64,000 nucleotides of DNA from Streptomyces himalayensis subsp. himalayensis (GCF_013778455.1 NZ_JACEHE010000021.1:62001-126000), one strand, 5' to 3'. Counted from the first letter of the stretch, positions 10,565 to 19,711 are shown. Numbers and translations: made by a program. The notes: generated from the letters alone by a model not told the origin.

Positions 10565-11560
10565 TCAAAGCACCTTGCCGCGCACGAGGGCAGTGAGCAC
10601 GAGTGCGCCCGGCAGCAGGGGCAGCCAGACCGTGAGGACGCGGTAGCCGATGACGGTCGCCGTCGCCAGGGCCACCGGCGCGCCGAACGCGGAGAGGGTG
10701 AGCACCAGCGCCGCGTCCACCGAGCCGATGCCGCCTGGTGTGGGTATGGCCCCGGCCGCGGCGCTGGCGGCGAGATACGCGAGGGCCACATGCGCCCACG
10801 GCAGCGGCAGGCCGAGCGAGGCCCCGACCGAGGCGACCACGCTCGCCTGGAGCAGAGGAAAGGCTGCCGCACCACCCCACAGGGCGAGGATGCGGCTGGG
10901 CCGGGTGTGCAGGAGCCGCGCGTCGGTCAGGGCTGTGCGTACGAATCCGGTGATCAGGCGGCGCAGCGGACGTATGACTGTGACGAGCAGGGCTGCCCCG
11001 GCGAGGCCGGTGATCAGGAACCCGATGGCCAGGAGCAACGCCCGCTCACCCGGGAAGAGTTCACCAAGGCGCAGCGTGCCCGGGAAGGCCGCAAGGAGTG
11101 TGAGGATCAGCAGCATCCCTGCGATCGGTTTGACCAGTGAGTACAGGGCGAGCGAGGCGGTGGCCCGCGTGAGGGGTATGCCGCGGCCCTGCAGGAAGCG
11201 CAGAGTGACGGCATGGGCGCCGAGGCCCGCCGGAAGAACGTGGTTGGCAGCGCCCGCGGCGAACTGTGACGCCAGCAGAAGCCCCGGCGGAAGCCGTTCC
11301 GGGATGGCTCCCTGCCGGATGCACGAGGCGGCCGCCCAGCACAGGCAGGTGAAGACGGCCCCGGTCAGCAGCCACCTGGGATCGGCAGAGGTCAGCCGAA
11401 CGGCGCCGTCGTGCACCACGCGCCAGTGGGCCGCCGTCCATACCCCGATCAGCAGGAGCGGGAGCAGACACAGCGCCCGGCGGACCCGGCGCGCCACGGA
11501 GGGGGAAGAGTCGGGGGCGCGCTGCGTTCGTGGAAGCTCGTCGAGCTGGAGCGGGGACAC
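10565..11560 (-). CDS. UPF0104/LPG_synthase_TM family membrane protein
   Basis: 331-residue integral membrane protein with about eight hydrophobic helices, of the family related to the membrane part of lysylphosphatidylglycerol synthase and to AglD-type proteins; these are thought to flip or anchor polar lipids. The conserved signature near the C-terminus (IPTPGGIGSVDAAL) is present, as is the earlier NHVLPAGLGAHAV. The start is GTG 11560. Substrate unknown; no adjacent glycosyltransferase or lipid gene helps. Confidence 0.8.
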   Translation of the reverse strand: MSPLQLDELPRTQRAPDSSPSVARRVRRALCLLPLLLIGVWTAAHWRVVHDGAVRLTSADPRWLLTGAVFTCLCWAAASCIRQGAIPERLPPGLLLASQFAAGAANHVLPAGLGAHAVTLRFLQGRGIPLTRATASLALYSLVKPIAGMLLILTLLAAFPGTLRLGELFPGERALLLAIGFLITGLAGAALLVTVIRPLRRLITGFVRTALTDARLLHTRPSRILALWGGAAAFPLLQASVVASVGASLGLPLPWAHVALAYLAASAAAGAIPTPGGIGSVDAALVLTLSAFGAPVALATATVIGYRVLTVWLPLLPGALVLTALVRGKVL

Positions 11561-11825
11561 AGGGCACGTCGTCCTTCTGTGTCGCGCCGGCGCGCTGCGC
11601 GGCGGACGGGTGTGAGGCGGGGCAAGGGGACGTCAGGAGCGTTCCCGCCTTGCGTGACGGCACGGTGTCCGGCAGCCGAAGGAGCGCCAGCGGGCGGGTG
11701 GGCGTGGAGGGACGAGGCGCCTGCGGCGTGCCCTTCTCCCCGCCCCGCCCCTTCCCGCCACCGGCTGCTCGCCGAGGATCCGCACCCCGCCGCGCCCGCG
11801 GCAGCGGCCCGGCTCGCCGCCTGCG

Positions 11826-12130
11826 TCATCGAGCTTTGTCAGTGGTGACCATAGCGCTGATCGCGTCCCGGAAGCGCTGCTGGGCGGCACGCGCCCCTCC
11901 TCCTGGACAGCGGTGACGTACAGCCCGCCGCACGCGTCGGCCAGGGCCCGCAGCAGATGCGACTTCCCGTGTCGGCGTCTGCCGGACAGCAGTCGAATCC
12001 GTAGCTGGGGCCCGCCGCGCTCCAGGAAACGGTTCAGGCCGCCCACTGCGCGTCCCGGTCGAGGTTGTCGTCGCGACCCCGCCACCAGCTGATTGCCCCA
12101 CCGACGCAGTCCCCGCAAACCCACCCCACC
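11826..12130 (-). pseudogene. remnant of a P-loop ATPase
   Basis: Two reading frames together look like a fragment of an AAA-type ATPase. One frame has FLERGGPQLRI followed by a Walker A motif GRRRHGKS and HLLRALADACGGLYVTAVQEEG. A frame change around 11885-11900 then leads to AAQQRFRDAISAMVTTDKAR and a stop at 11826. No start codon with a ribosome binding site and no Walker B region remain. The remaining coding sequence is under 100 residues against 300 or more for such ATPases. Decayed gene is the best reading; a sequencing frameshift in an already truncated gene cannot be excluded. Confidence 0.45.
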
Positions 12131-12199
12131 CGCGATCAAGAAACGCGAAAGGGCGTCCTCGGAAACCGAGAACGCCCAGGTCAGCGACCTAATCGCTTG

Positions 12200-12273
12200 T
12201 GCGCCGCCAGGGACTCGAACCCCGGACCCGCTGATTAAGAGTCAGCTGCTCTAACCAACTGAGCTAGCGGCGC
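12200..12273 (-). tRNA. tRNA-Lys (CTT)
   Basis: Full cloverleaf on the minus strand: acceptor GCGCCGC paired with GCGGCGC, D-arm GCTC/GAGC, anticodon stem GCTGA/TCAGC with loop CTCTTAA (anticodon CTT), and T-arm with GTTCGAGT. The 3' CCA is not encoded. The gene is identical over its length to the copy at 26724-26797. Confidence 0.95.
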
Positions 12274-12558
12274 CTGCTGACAAAGAAAATACTACCTGGT
12301 CCCGAGGGGTGCTCATGACCACGGTGGCCGGCGCAAGATCCCCCGCCTCCGGAGCCTCGTAACCGCGGCGCCTCCGAGAGCTCAGGGCCTCCGAGCACCC
12401 GGGGCCGTCGCGAGTCCGGGGCTTCCGGAGCGCCCGTCCCGCCAACCTCTGGGTCGGCCGAGAATCCGGGCCTGCGCCGAGCCCCGGGCTCTCGTAACCC
12501 TGACCTCTAGATCACCGGCGGACCAACGCCGGCTAGATCGCCAACAGATCGACCGCAG

Positions 12559-13317
12559 CTAGATCGCCAACGACAGCACCACCGGTGCCGCCTCCCGGTT
12601 GAGTGTGTCCGCGGCCTGGCGCAGGCGGTACGCGTGCTCGATCGGGAGGGAGAGGGCGAGGCAGCCGACGGCCGAGCCGGCTGTGACCGGGACGGCCGCA
12701 CAGACCGTGCCCACCGCGTATTCCTGCAGGTCGAGCACCGGCACCGTGGGCGGCTGGGAGTCGAGCCTGTTGAGCAGGACACGCTCGTTGGTGATCGTCC
12801 GCGACGTGAGCCGCGCCATCTTGTGGCGGGAGAGGTGATCGCGGCGGCCGTTCAGGTCGAGCTGGCCGAGCAGGGACTTGCCGATCGCGCTGGCGTGCGC
12901 GGCGGAGCGGAAGTCCACCCACTCGTTGACCTTGGGCGTGCGGGGACTGTCCGCGCACTGTGTGACACGGATCTCCCCGTCGACGTACCGGCTGAAATAG
13001 ACCGCGGCGCCCACCGAGTCGCGCAGCCTGTCCAGGGTGTCCTGGAGCTTGTCACGCAGGGCCTGGTCACGGCCCTGTGCGGAGCTCAGCCTGGTCAGGG
13101 CGTCGCCCGCGATGTACGCGCCGTCCGTCATCCGCTCGATGTACCCCTCGCGGCACAGTATTCGCAGCAGAGGTGCAAGTCGCTCGGCGGGCAGCCCCGT
13201 GTCCCGTGCGAGCTCGGCGTGGGTCACGCCGGCACCGCGCCGGGAGATGATCTCCAGTAGACGCAAGGTGTGCTGCACCGAGTGGTGCGGCACGGTCGGT
13301 TCGTGCTTCAGCGCCAC
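12559..13317 (-). CDS. IclR family transcriptional regulator
   Basis: 252-residue DNA-binding regulator: N-terminal winged helix-turn-helix (HSVQHTLRLLEIISRRGAGVTHAELARDTGLPAERL, about 12-75) and C-terminal effector domain (about 90-250) with HASAIGKSLL typical of IclR proteins. The start is GTG 13317 with AGGGGGA upstream. It lies 200 bp downstream of ehuA on the same strand, so it probably controls the transporter/catabolic island at 13.5-22 kb in response to a substrate or intermediate. Two abutting palindromes at 13451-13475 upstream of it are candidate operators. Confidence 0.88.
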   Translation of the reverse strand: MALKHEPTVPHHSVQHTLRLLEIISRRGAGVTHAELARDTGLPAERLAPLLRILCREGYIERMTDGAYIAGDALTRLSSAQGRDQALRDKLQDTLDRLRDSVGAAVYFSRYVDGEIRVTQCADSPRTPKVNEWVDFRSAAHASAIGKSLLGQLDLNGRRDHLSRHKMARLTSRTITNERVLLNRLDSQPPTVPVLDLQEYAVGTVCAAVPVTAGSAVGCLALSLPIEHAYRLRQAADTLNREAAPVVLSLAI

Positions 13318-13450
13318 GGCGTTCCCCCTGCTATGGGCCTGTTCCGGACAGCTGGGCTCCGTACCACGATAGCCGCCAACCGGCCCTCGTGGACCGGTTG
13401 TTGACGAGTTGCGTGGCGCGTTCCATGCCTCTCAGCAGGAGCGCGCCACG

Positions 13451-13475
13451 CTGGCATATGCCAGGGTCATGACCC
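13451..13475. promoter_or_regulatory. two abutting palindromes upstream of iclR-type gene
   Basis: Perfect palindromes CTGGCATATGCCAG (13451-13464) and GGGTCATGACCC (13464-13475) share one base and lie 134-158 bp upstream of the IclR start, in the ehuA-regulator gap. Palindromic sites of this size suit an IclR dimer; binding is inferred. Confidence 0.45.
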
Positions 13476-13518
13476 GGCGCTCCGGCCTCGGAGATTACCG
13501 TTGGTGATCACCGAGATC

Positions 13519-14337
13519 TCACAGGACGGCGCTGAGAAATTCCCTCGTCCTCTCCTGCTCCGGATCGCCGAAGATCTTTTCGGGGGTTCCGGATTCGATG
13601 ACACGGCCGGAGTCGAACATCAATACCTGGTCGGAAATGTCCCGAGCGAAGTTCATCTCGTGGGTGACGCAGAGCATGGTGATGTCCGTGGTGCGGGCGA
13701 TGTCGCGCAGGACGTCCAGGACTCCGGCCACCAGTTCCGGGTCGAGGGCCGAGGTCACCTCGTCGAGCAGCAGCACCTGCGGGCGCATCGCGAGCGCGCG
13801 GGCTATAGCGACGCGCTGCTGCTGTCCGCCGGACAGCTGTGTCGGGTACGCGTCGCAGCGGTCGGCGAGGCCGACCATGTCGAGCAGCTCGCGGGCCCGC
13901 TCCTCCGCCTCGTCCTTCGACAGGCCGAGGACGGTGACCGGCGCCTCGGTGATGTTGCGCAGCACCTTCATGTTCGGGAAGAGGTTGAACTGCTGGAAGA
14001 CCATCCCGATGTTCTTGCGGACCTCGCGGATGTGCTTCTCGCCGGCCGGGACCAGCCTGCCGTTCTTGTCCTCGTGCGTGAGGTAGTCGCCGTTGACCTT
14101 GATCGTGCCCTCGTCCGGGCGGGTCAGGGTCATCAGCAGCCGCAGGATCGTCGTCTTGCCGGAGCCGGACGGGCCGATCAGGGTGACGTGCTTGCCGGAG
14201 GCGACGGAGAAGTCGAGTTCGTCGAGGACGGTGTTGGCGCCGAAGCGCTTGGTGACCTTGTCGAAGCGGATCAGCTCGCTGCCGTCCACCGGCGGGTTGG
14301 CAAGGTCGTTCTCTAGGGGGTTCGTGTCAGCGGACAA
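13519..14337 (-). CDS. ehuA: polar amino-acid/ectoine-type ABC transporter ATPase
   Basis: 272-residue cytoplasmic ATPase of a polar-amino-acid uptake system of the EhuABCD (ectoine/hydroxyectoine) type. Walker A GPSGSGKT, Q-loop VFQQFNLFPNM, signature LSGGQQQR, Walker B LLLDEVTSALDP, switch His in THEM. The start is a TTG at 14337, preceded by GGAG, and overlaps ehuD by 11 nt. Last gene of the ehuBCDA unit. The ehu assignment rests on overall resemblance of the four subunits; the true substrate may be another compatible solute or amino acid. Confidence 0.82.
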   Translation of the reverse strand: MSADTNPLENDLANPPVDGSELIRFDKVTKRFGANTVLDELDFSVASGKHVTLIGPSGSGKTTILRLLMTLTRPDEGTIKVNGDYLTHEDKNGRLVPAGEKHIREVRKNIGMVFQQFNLFPNMKVLRNITEAPVTVLGLSKDEAEERARELLDMVGLADRCDAYPTQLSGGQQQRVAIARALAMRPQVLLLDEVTSALDPELVAGVLDVLRDIARTTDITMLCVTHEMNFARDISDQVLMFDSGRVIESGTPEKIFGDPEQERTREFLSAVL

Positions 14338-14977
14338 GGCGTCGCTCCAGGGCTCGGAGGAGAAGAGAAGCCGGGTAGGCGATGACGATGAAAGCGAGGC
14401 CGACGACGGTCAGCGGCTCGGTGTACTGGAAGGTCGAGGCGCCCTGCAGCCGAGCCTGCTGGAGCATCTCCAGCACGCCGATGGACATGAGCAGAGGCGT
14501 GTCCTTCAGCATCGAGATCACGTAGTTGCCGAGCGCGGGGACCACCCGGCGGAAGGCCTGCGGCAGGATCACCGCGAACCAGGTGCGGCGCCCCGGGAGG
14601 CTGAGCGCGGTCGCCGCCTCCCACTGGCCGGCCGGCACCGCTTCGATGCCTGCGCGGTAGACCTGCGCGGTGTACGTCGAGTAGTGCAGACCGATCGCGA
14701 CGATGCCAGTGGTCAGCGCGGAGAACTGGATTCCCCACTCAGGCAGTACGAAGAACAGGAAGAACAGCTGCACCAGCAGTGGCGTGTTGCGGATGAACTC
14801 GGTGATCAGCCCCACGGGCCACCGTATGAAGCGCGCCGGAGCGCGGAAGGCGATCGCCCAGACCAGGCCCAGGGTGAAGGAGATGAGGGAGCCGAGCACC
14901 AGGGCCTGCAGGGTGGTGAGGACACCGTCCCAGAACGCCGGCATGAAATCGGCGACGGCCGACCAGTCCCAGTTCAT
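14327..14977 (-). CDS. ehuD: ABC transporter permease EhuD
   Basis: 216-residue inner-membrane permease of the HisMQ family with about five helices and the EAA-type cytoplasmic loop (EAATALSLPGRRTWFAVILPQAFRRVVPALG) that contacts the ATPase. The start ATG 14977 overlaps the ehuC stop by 4 nt (ATGA), indicating translational coupling. Confidence 0.82.
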   Translation of the reverse strand: MNWDWSAVADFMPAFWDGVLTTLQALVLGSLISFTLGLVWAIAFRAPARFIRWPVGLITEFIRNTPLLVQLFFLFFVLPEWGIQFSALTTGIVAIGLHYSTYTAQVYRAGIEAVPAGQWEAATALSLPGRRTWFAVILPQAFRRVVPALGNYVISMLKDTPLLMSIGVLEMLQQARLQGASTFQYTEPLTVVGLAFIVIAYPASLLLRALERRLVR

Positions 14978-15717
14978 GCGGCACCTCCGGTGCTGGACCA
15001 GTCACGCGACATCTCGGTCTGCTGGCGCAGCCCGAGCTTCTGCGTGATGAGGATCTTCTTCGGCGGGGTCTGTCCGATCCCGGCCTTGGCCTTGCGCTCC
15101 AGCGCCCGCATGCCGCGGGTGAGGACGAAGGCGAGTACGAAGTAGATGACGAGCGAGATCGTGTAGATCTGCGCGCTCTCCAGGGTGGCCAGGCGCACCA
15201 GATAGGCGGCGAAGGACACGTCCCCGACGCCCAGCAGGGACACCAGCGCGGTGCCCTTGAGCAGCTCGATCAGCAGATTGCTGAACGGCGGGATCATCTC
15301 GGGCACGGCCTGCGGCAGCATGATCAGCCGCATCCGCTGCCACGGGGTGAAGCTGAGCGCGACCCCCGCCTCGCGCTGAGCCGGAGCCACCGCGTTCAGC
15401 GCCCCGCGTACGACCTCCGCGCCGTACGCACCGTACGACAGGCCGAGGGCGAGGACGGCCGCCCACATCGGGACCAGCTGCCAGCCCGCGAGCGGCGGAA
15501 GCACGAAGAACATCCAGAACATCAGCACCAGGGCCGACGTGCCGCGGAAGACCTCGGTGTAGAAGCCCGCGAGGAACCGGACGAACCTCGACCGGTGGGT
15601 GCGGGCCGCGCCGACGGCGAAGGCGACGACGGTGGCCAGTGCCGCGCTGTAGAGGGTCAGCTGGATCGTGATCCAGATGCCCGGAAGGACCCAGTGTTGC
15701 CACAGTCCGGTGGTCAT
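14974..15717 (-). CDS. ehuC: ABC transporter permease EhuC
   Basis: 247-residue permease partner of EhuD with the EAA loop REAGVALSFTPWQRMRLIMLPQ-type sequence and five or six hydrophobic segments. It overlaps ehuB upstream and ehuD downstream by 4 nt each. Together with EhuD it forms the translocation pore. Confidence 0.82.
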   Translation of the reverse strand: MTTGLWQHWVLPGIWITIQLTLYSAALATVVAFAVGAARTHRSRFVRFLAGFYTEVFRGTSALVLMFWMFFVLPPLAGWQLVPMWAAVLALGLSYGAYGAEVVRGALNAVAPAQREAGVALSFTPWQRMRLIMLPQAVPEMIPPFSNLLIELLKGTALVSLLGVGDVSFAAYLVRLATLESAQIYTISLVIYFVLAFVLTRGMRALERKAKAGIGQTPPKKILITQKLGLRQQTEMSRDWSSTGGAA

Positions 15718-16613
15718 ACGGCGCAGAGCTCCTTCGCCGTCATCGTGGTCATTTCCTTCTCGGTGAAGCCGAAGGGCCGCAGAATCCGGAAGAGTTCGCC
15801 GCTCGCCTTCATCTTGTGGATCTCCTGGTTGAAGGCGTCGCGCAGCTCGGTGTCCACGGGACGGAAGGCGAAGCCGCCGCCGTCGATCTTCTTCTTGCCG
15901 TCGACGACCGGGGCGAAGGCCTCGGTGGCCTCTGCCCTGCGGCTCTTCTTGACCACTTCCCGGACGGTGAGCGCGGTGCCCGCGAAGACGTCGGCGCGAC
16001 CCGACTCGACGGCGTTCAGCCCGGCCACCTGGTCCTGCAGGATGATGATGTCCTTCTCGGGGTAGCCCGCGGCGGTCGCGTACCCGATCTCGGCATAGCC
16101 GGTACCGGTCGCGAACCTCGCCTTGGCCTTGACCACGTCCTCGTACGAGCGCAGGTTCTTCGGATTCCCCTTGCGCACGATGAACGCGTCGAGCATCTGG
16201 TACTCGGGGTCGGCGAAGATGACCTGCTGGCAGCGCTCCTTGTTGATGTACATCCCGGCCGAGACGACATCGAACTGCTGCGAGTTGAGGCCCGGTATGA
16301 GGGAGCCGAACTCGGTGGCGACGGGCTGGACGCTGTCGATGCCGAGCCGCTTGAAGATCACTTTGGCCAGTTCCGGCGCCTCGCCGGTGAACTCACCGTC
16401 CTTGCCGATGTATCCGAACGGGATTTCGCCCGCGATGCCGAGCCGCACCGTGCCCTGCGAGCGGAGCCGCTCCAGCGAGTCTCCCTCCTGCACCCGGCTG
16501 CAGCCCGAGGCGCCTCCCACGGCGGCCGCGGCGCCGAGCGCGGCGGTACCCGCGAGCAGGGCGCGTCGCCCCACACCACGTTGTTCTTGTCGGTCTCGTC
16601 TTGTCGGAGCCAT
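15714..16613 (-). CDS. ehuB: solute-binding lipoprotein EhuB
   Basis: About 299 residues; extracytoplasmic substrate-binding protein (SBP_bac_3 family) of the Ehu importer. The N-terminus has a basic stretch with RR, a hydrophobic core and a lipobox ending in Cys (GGASGC), so it should be a lipid-anchored, possibly Tat-exported, protein. The binding domain includes GTVRLGIAGEIPFGYIG, FDVVSAGMYINKERC and FATGTGYAEIG, typical of EhuB. The start ATG 16613 is chosen so that the basic n-region begins directly; an in-frame ATG at 16637 is possible and neither has a clear Shine-Dalgarno. First gene of ehuBCDA, transcribed divergently from the DUF3830 gene. Confidence 0.82.
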   Translation of the reverse strand: MAPTRRDRQEQRGVGRRALLAGTAALGAAAAVGGASGCSRVQEGDSLERLRSQGTVRLGIAGEIPFGYIGKDGEFTGEAPELAKVIFKRLGIDSVQPVATEFGSLIPGLNSQQFDVVSAGMYINKERCQQVIFADPEYQMLDAFIVRKGNPKNLRSYEDVVKAKARFATGTGYAEIGYATAAGYPEKDIIILQDQVAGLNAVESGRADVFAGTALTVREVVKKSRRAEATEAFAPVVDGKKKIDGGGFAFRPVDTELRDAFNQEIHKMKASGELFRILRPFGFTEKEMTTMTAKELCAV

Positions 16614-16731
16614 GGGCGCGCGGCTACCCGAGAACATGCGAAGTATTCGGACGAGTTTGCGCCCGTGATCTTTGCCCAGGACATGTGCGTGCCGTGAGAA
16701 GCGGTCTTGACCTCATGGGGACGATGGGTTC

Positions 16732-17280
16732 ATGACGGATCGCACGAATGGCGTGAATCGCACGGAACGATTGGTGGACCGCACGGATCGCTTCATCGAA
16801 GTCTCCCTCGAGAAACGGGGAGTTCGCTGCACGGCGAAGCTGCTCGATGACCGGGCCCCGGTCACGTGCGCGGCGGTGTGGGACGCGCTGCCGCTCGGCG
16901 GCGACGTCTATCACGCGAAGTACGCCCGGAACGAGATCTACGCTCTCTTCCCGGCCTTCGCCGCCCAGGAACCCCCGCTCGAGAACCCGACAGTGACCCC
17001 CATCCCCGGCGACCTGTGCTACTTCTCCTTCTCCGGCACCGAACTGGGCACCCAGGCCTACGGATACGAGCCCGGCGCCGACGTCCGGGCCGGCACGACC
17101 GTCGTCGACCTGGCCCTGTTCTACGAACGCAACAACCTGCTGCTCAACGGCGATGTGGGGTGGGTGCCGGGGATCGTGTGGGGGCAGGTGGTGGAGGGCC
17201 TGGACCGGATGGCGGAGGCGTGCAACGACTTGTGGCGCGGGGGAGCGCTGGGGGAGACGCTGTCGTTCCGCCGGCTGTAG
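16732..17280 (+). CDS. DUF3830 family protein
   Basis: 182-residue cytoplasmic protein of the DUF3830 family (cyclophilin-like fold), recognised by ALLPLGGDVYHAKYARNEIYALFP-like and YFSFSGTELGTQAYGYEPG segments and the end IVWGQVVEGLDRMAEAC. Biochemical role unknown; I recall the family from catabolic clusters with amidases and racemase-fold enzymes. It is divergent from ehuB and convergent with the amidase (3 bp between stops). The first 25 residues contain a crude internal repeat around NRTER/DRTDR that is probably dispensable, so a later start is possible. Confidence 0.75.
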   Translation: MTDRTNGVNRTERLVDRTDRFIEVSLEKRGVRCTAKLLDDRAPVTCAAVWDALPLGGDVYHAKYARNEIYALFPAFAAQEPPLENPTVTPIPGDLCYFSFSGTELGTQAYGYEPGADVRAGTTVVDLALFYERNNLLLNGDVGWVPGIVWGQVVEGLDRMAEACNDLWRGGALGETLSFRRL

Positions 17281-17283
17281 CTC

Positions 17284-18684
17284 CTACAGGGCGGGCGGCG
17301 CCACCCCGGCGGCGCCCGCCTCGTACAGCGCATGCGCGGCCCGCAGAACCACTGCGTCCTCGTGCCGCGCAGCCACGATCTGCAGCCCCACCGGCAGCCC
17401 GGAACCGTCCAGGCCCACCGGCACGGAAGCCGCAGGCTGCTGCGTCAGATTGAAGGGATAGGTGAAGGGCGTCCATCCGGTCCAGCGGCGGTGGCCGGAC
17501 CGGGCCGGCACCTCGACGCCCGCCTCGAAAGCGGTCAGCGGCAACGTCGGGGTGACCAGCAGGTCGTACGTCTCGTGGAAGTGCCCCATCCGCCGCCCAA
17601 GGTCCATCCGCACGTCCACCGCCGCGAGATAGTCGAGCGCGCTGTACGCGGCCCCGTACCTGCAGATCTCCTGCAGCCCCGGGTCCAGCAACTCCCGTTG
17701 GGCGGCGTGCAGTTTCTGGGCGACCCGCGCGGCCCCGCTGAACCACAGGGTGTGGAAAGCCTCCACCGGCTCGGTGAAGTCGGGGTCGGTCTCCTCGACG
17801 TACGCCCCCAGCTCCGCGAGCCGTTCCACCGCTCGCCGGACCGCGGCCGCGACGGCCGGCTGCACCGCGACCTGGCCGCCGAGCGAAGGCGAGTACGCGA
17901 CGCGCAGCCCGCGCACTCCGCCGCCGAGCGTGTCCTGGAAACTGCCCGGGGCCTGTCCCAGCTGCGACCAGTCGCGCCAGTCGGGACCGCTGATCACATC
18001 CATCATCAGCGCCGCGTCCGCCGCGTCGCGGGTCATCGGCCCGACGTGTGACAGCGTCCCGAAGGCGCTCGCGGGATACAGCGGCACCCGCCCGTACGTC
18101 GGCTTCAGCGCGAAGATCCCGCAGAAGGCCGCGGGGATACGGACACTGCCGCCCCCGTCCGTGCCCAGCGACAGCGGCCCCGCGCCGAGCGCCACGGCCA
18201 CCGCGCTGCCGCCGCTGGAGCCGCCCGCGGTGCGCGAGGTGTCGTACGGATTGCGGGTCACGCCGGACAGCGGCGAGTCCGTGACGCCCTTCCAGCCGAA
18301 CTCGGGCGTCGTCGTCTTGCCCAGGAAGACCGCGCCGTGCTCCCGCAGCCGCGCCACCGACGGGGCGTCCTCGTCCCAGACGCCCTCGGGGCGGACCGTC
18401 CGCGAACCCCGCAGCGTGGGGCCGCCGCGCAGCAGGAGGATGTCCTTCACCGAGACCGGTACGCCGTCCACGAGACCGGCCGGTTCGCCGCGCACCCAGC
18501 GCCGCGTGGACTCCTCGGCCCGCGCGAGCGCGTCGTCCGCGTCCACACGTACGAAGGCGTTGACCGCGGGCTCCGTCTCCTCGATGCGCCGCAGTGCCGC
18601 GCGCGTGGCGTCGACGGGGCTGAACTCCCCCTTGCGGTAGCCGTCGATGAGCTGTGCCGCGGTCAGGTCGGTGAGCTCGGTCAT
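17284..18684 (-). CDS. amidase (amidase-signature family)
   Basis: 466-residue hydrolase cleaving a carboxamide or ring-opened amide. The Ser-cisSer-Lys triad is complete: Lys80 in VPVSVKD, Ser156 in TAGGSSGGSA, and nucleophile Ser180 in TDGGGSVRIP; spacing matches the family. Start ATG 18684. Seventy-nine base pairs separate it from the upstream D-2-hydroxyacid dehydrogenase gene on the same strand, suggesting co-transcription. In the island it would release ammonia or a carboxylate from the imported compound; the exact substrate is not predictable. Confidence 0.88.
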   Translation of the reverse strand: MTELTDLTAAQLIDGYRKGEFSPVDATRAALRRIEETEPAVNAFVRVDADDALARAEESTRRWVRGEPAGLVDGVPVSVKDILLLRGGPTLRGSRTVRPEGVWDEDAPSVARLREHGAVFLGKTTTPEFGWKGVTDSPLSGVTRNPYDTSRTAGGSSGGSAVAVALGAGPLSLGTDGGGSVRIPAAFCGIFALKPTYGRVPLYPASAFGTLSHVGPMTRDAADAALMMDVISGPDWRDWSQLGQAPGSFQDTLGGGVRGLRVAYSPSLGGQVAVQPAVAAAVRRAVERLAELGAYVEETDPDFTEPVEAFHTLWFSGAARVAQKLHAAQRELLDPGLQEICRYGAAYSALDYLAAVDVRMDLGRRMGHFHETYDLLVTPTLPLTAFEAGVEVPARSGHRRWTGWTPFTYPFNLTQQPAASVPVGLDGSGLPVGLQIVAARHEDAVVLRAAHALYEAGAAGVAPPAL

Positions 18685-18763
18685 GCGCTCTCCCAGGGTC
18701 GGTGGCGACGGGCGGGCATGGATAGTGCGTGACGAGTGGACAGCGCTTGATCAAAGCGCTTGA

Positions 18764-19711
18764 TCAACGCCCCGGTACATACCCACGTTTCTTGTCCACC
18801 ACGTTCAGCAGGGGCCTCCCCGCCTCCCACCGCTCGAACAGCTCGACGAACTGAGCCCCGAGGTCGTCCCGCCAGCCGACCGTGTCGCCGCTCATGTGCG
18901 GCGAGACGAGCAGCCCGGGGGCGTCCCACAGCGGGCTGTCGGGCGGCAGTGGCTCGTGTTCGAAGACATCGAGGGCGGCGCCCGCGAGCCACCGCTTCGA
19001 CAGCGCCTGGGCCAGGTCCTTCTCGACGACGAGTGCCCCACGGCCCACGTTGATGAACCGCGCAGAGGGCTGCATCACGCCGAACCGCCGCTCGTCGAAC
19101 ATGCCGCGTGTCTCGTCCGTGAGCGGCGCCGCGCACACCACCCAGTCGGCGCGCGCTATCAGCCGGTCCAGGTCCTCCGGTCCGTGGATACCGGTCCGCG
19201 GAGTGCGGCCCACCAGTGCCGTCCTCACGCCCAGCGCCTTCAGCGTCCTCTCGATCGCCCGCCCGATCGGGCCGGAACCGACCACGCACGCGCGCGTGCC
19301 CGCCACCCGCTGTGTCTCACGGTGGTGCCACTCGCGCTCCCGTTGCAGGTCCCACGTCCGGGGTAGATCCTTGGCCATGGCCAGGACGAGAGCGGCCACG
19401 TACTCGGCGATCGGCTGGTCGAAGATGCCGCGCGCATTGGTCACGACGGTGTCGGACGCGACGAGTTCCGGGCAGAGCACATGCTCCACGCCCGCGCTCG
19501 CGGTGTGCACCCAGCGCGGCCGCGGCCCGTCGCCGGGCCAGGCGCGGCGTACCGCGTGCGAGGTGAAGTCCCACACCAACAGCACGTCGGCGTCCGGAAG
19601 TTGCTTGGCCAGTGATGCCTCGTCGGCATGAATGACGCGGGCCCGTCCGGTCAGCCGTCCCAGCCGCGGCGGTGGCTCCGCGTCCAGGACAAGAAGGGTT
19701 ACTTCGGACAT
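18764..19711 (-). CDS. D-2-hydroxyacid dehydrogenase
   Basis: 315-residue NAD(P)-dependent dehydrogenase that interconverts a D-2-hydroxy acid and a 2-oxo acid. The Rossmann motif is VVGSGPIGRAI, the substrate-binding Arg lies in INVGRGALV, the acidic partner in LDVFEHEPLP, and the catalytic His in VSPHMSG. The start is ATG 19711, where family similarity begins; 87 in-frame codons further up are spurious. Divergent from the racemase-fold gene at 20006, so the 19712-20005 gap should hold two promoters. Confidence 0.85.
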   Translation of the reverse strand: MSEVTLLVLDAEPPPRLGRLTGRARVIHADEASLAKQLPDADVLLVWDFTSHAVRRAWPGDGPRPRWVHTASAGVEHVLCPELVASDTVVTNARGIFDQPIAEYVAALVLAMAKDLPRTWDLQREREWHHRETQRVAGTRACVVGSGPIGRAIERTLKALGVRTALVGRTPRTGIHGPEDLDRLIARADWVVCAAPLTDETRGMFDERRFGVMQPSARFINVGRGALVVEKDLAQALSKRWLAGAALDVFEHEPLPPDSPLWDAPGLLVSPHMSGDTVGWRDDLGAQFVELFERWEAGRPLLNVVDKKRGYVPGR

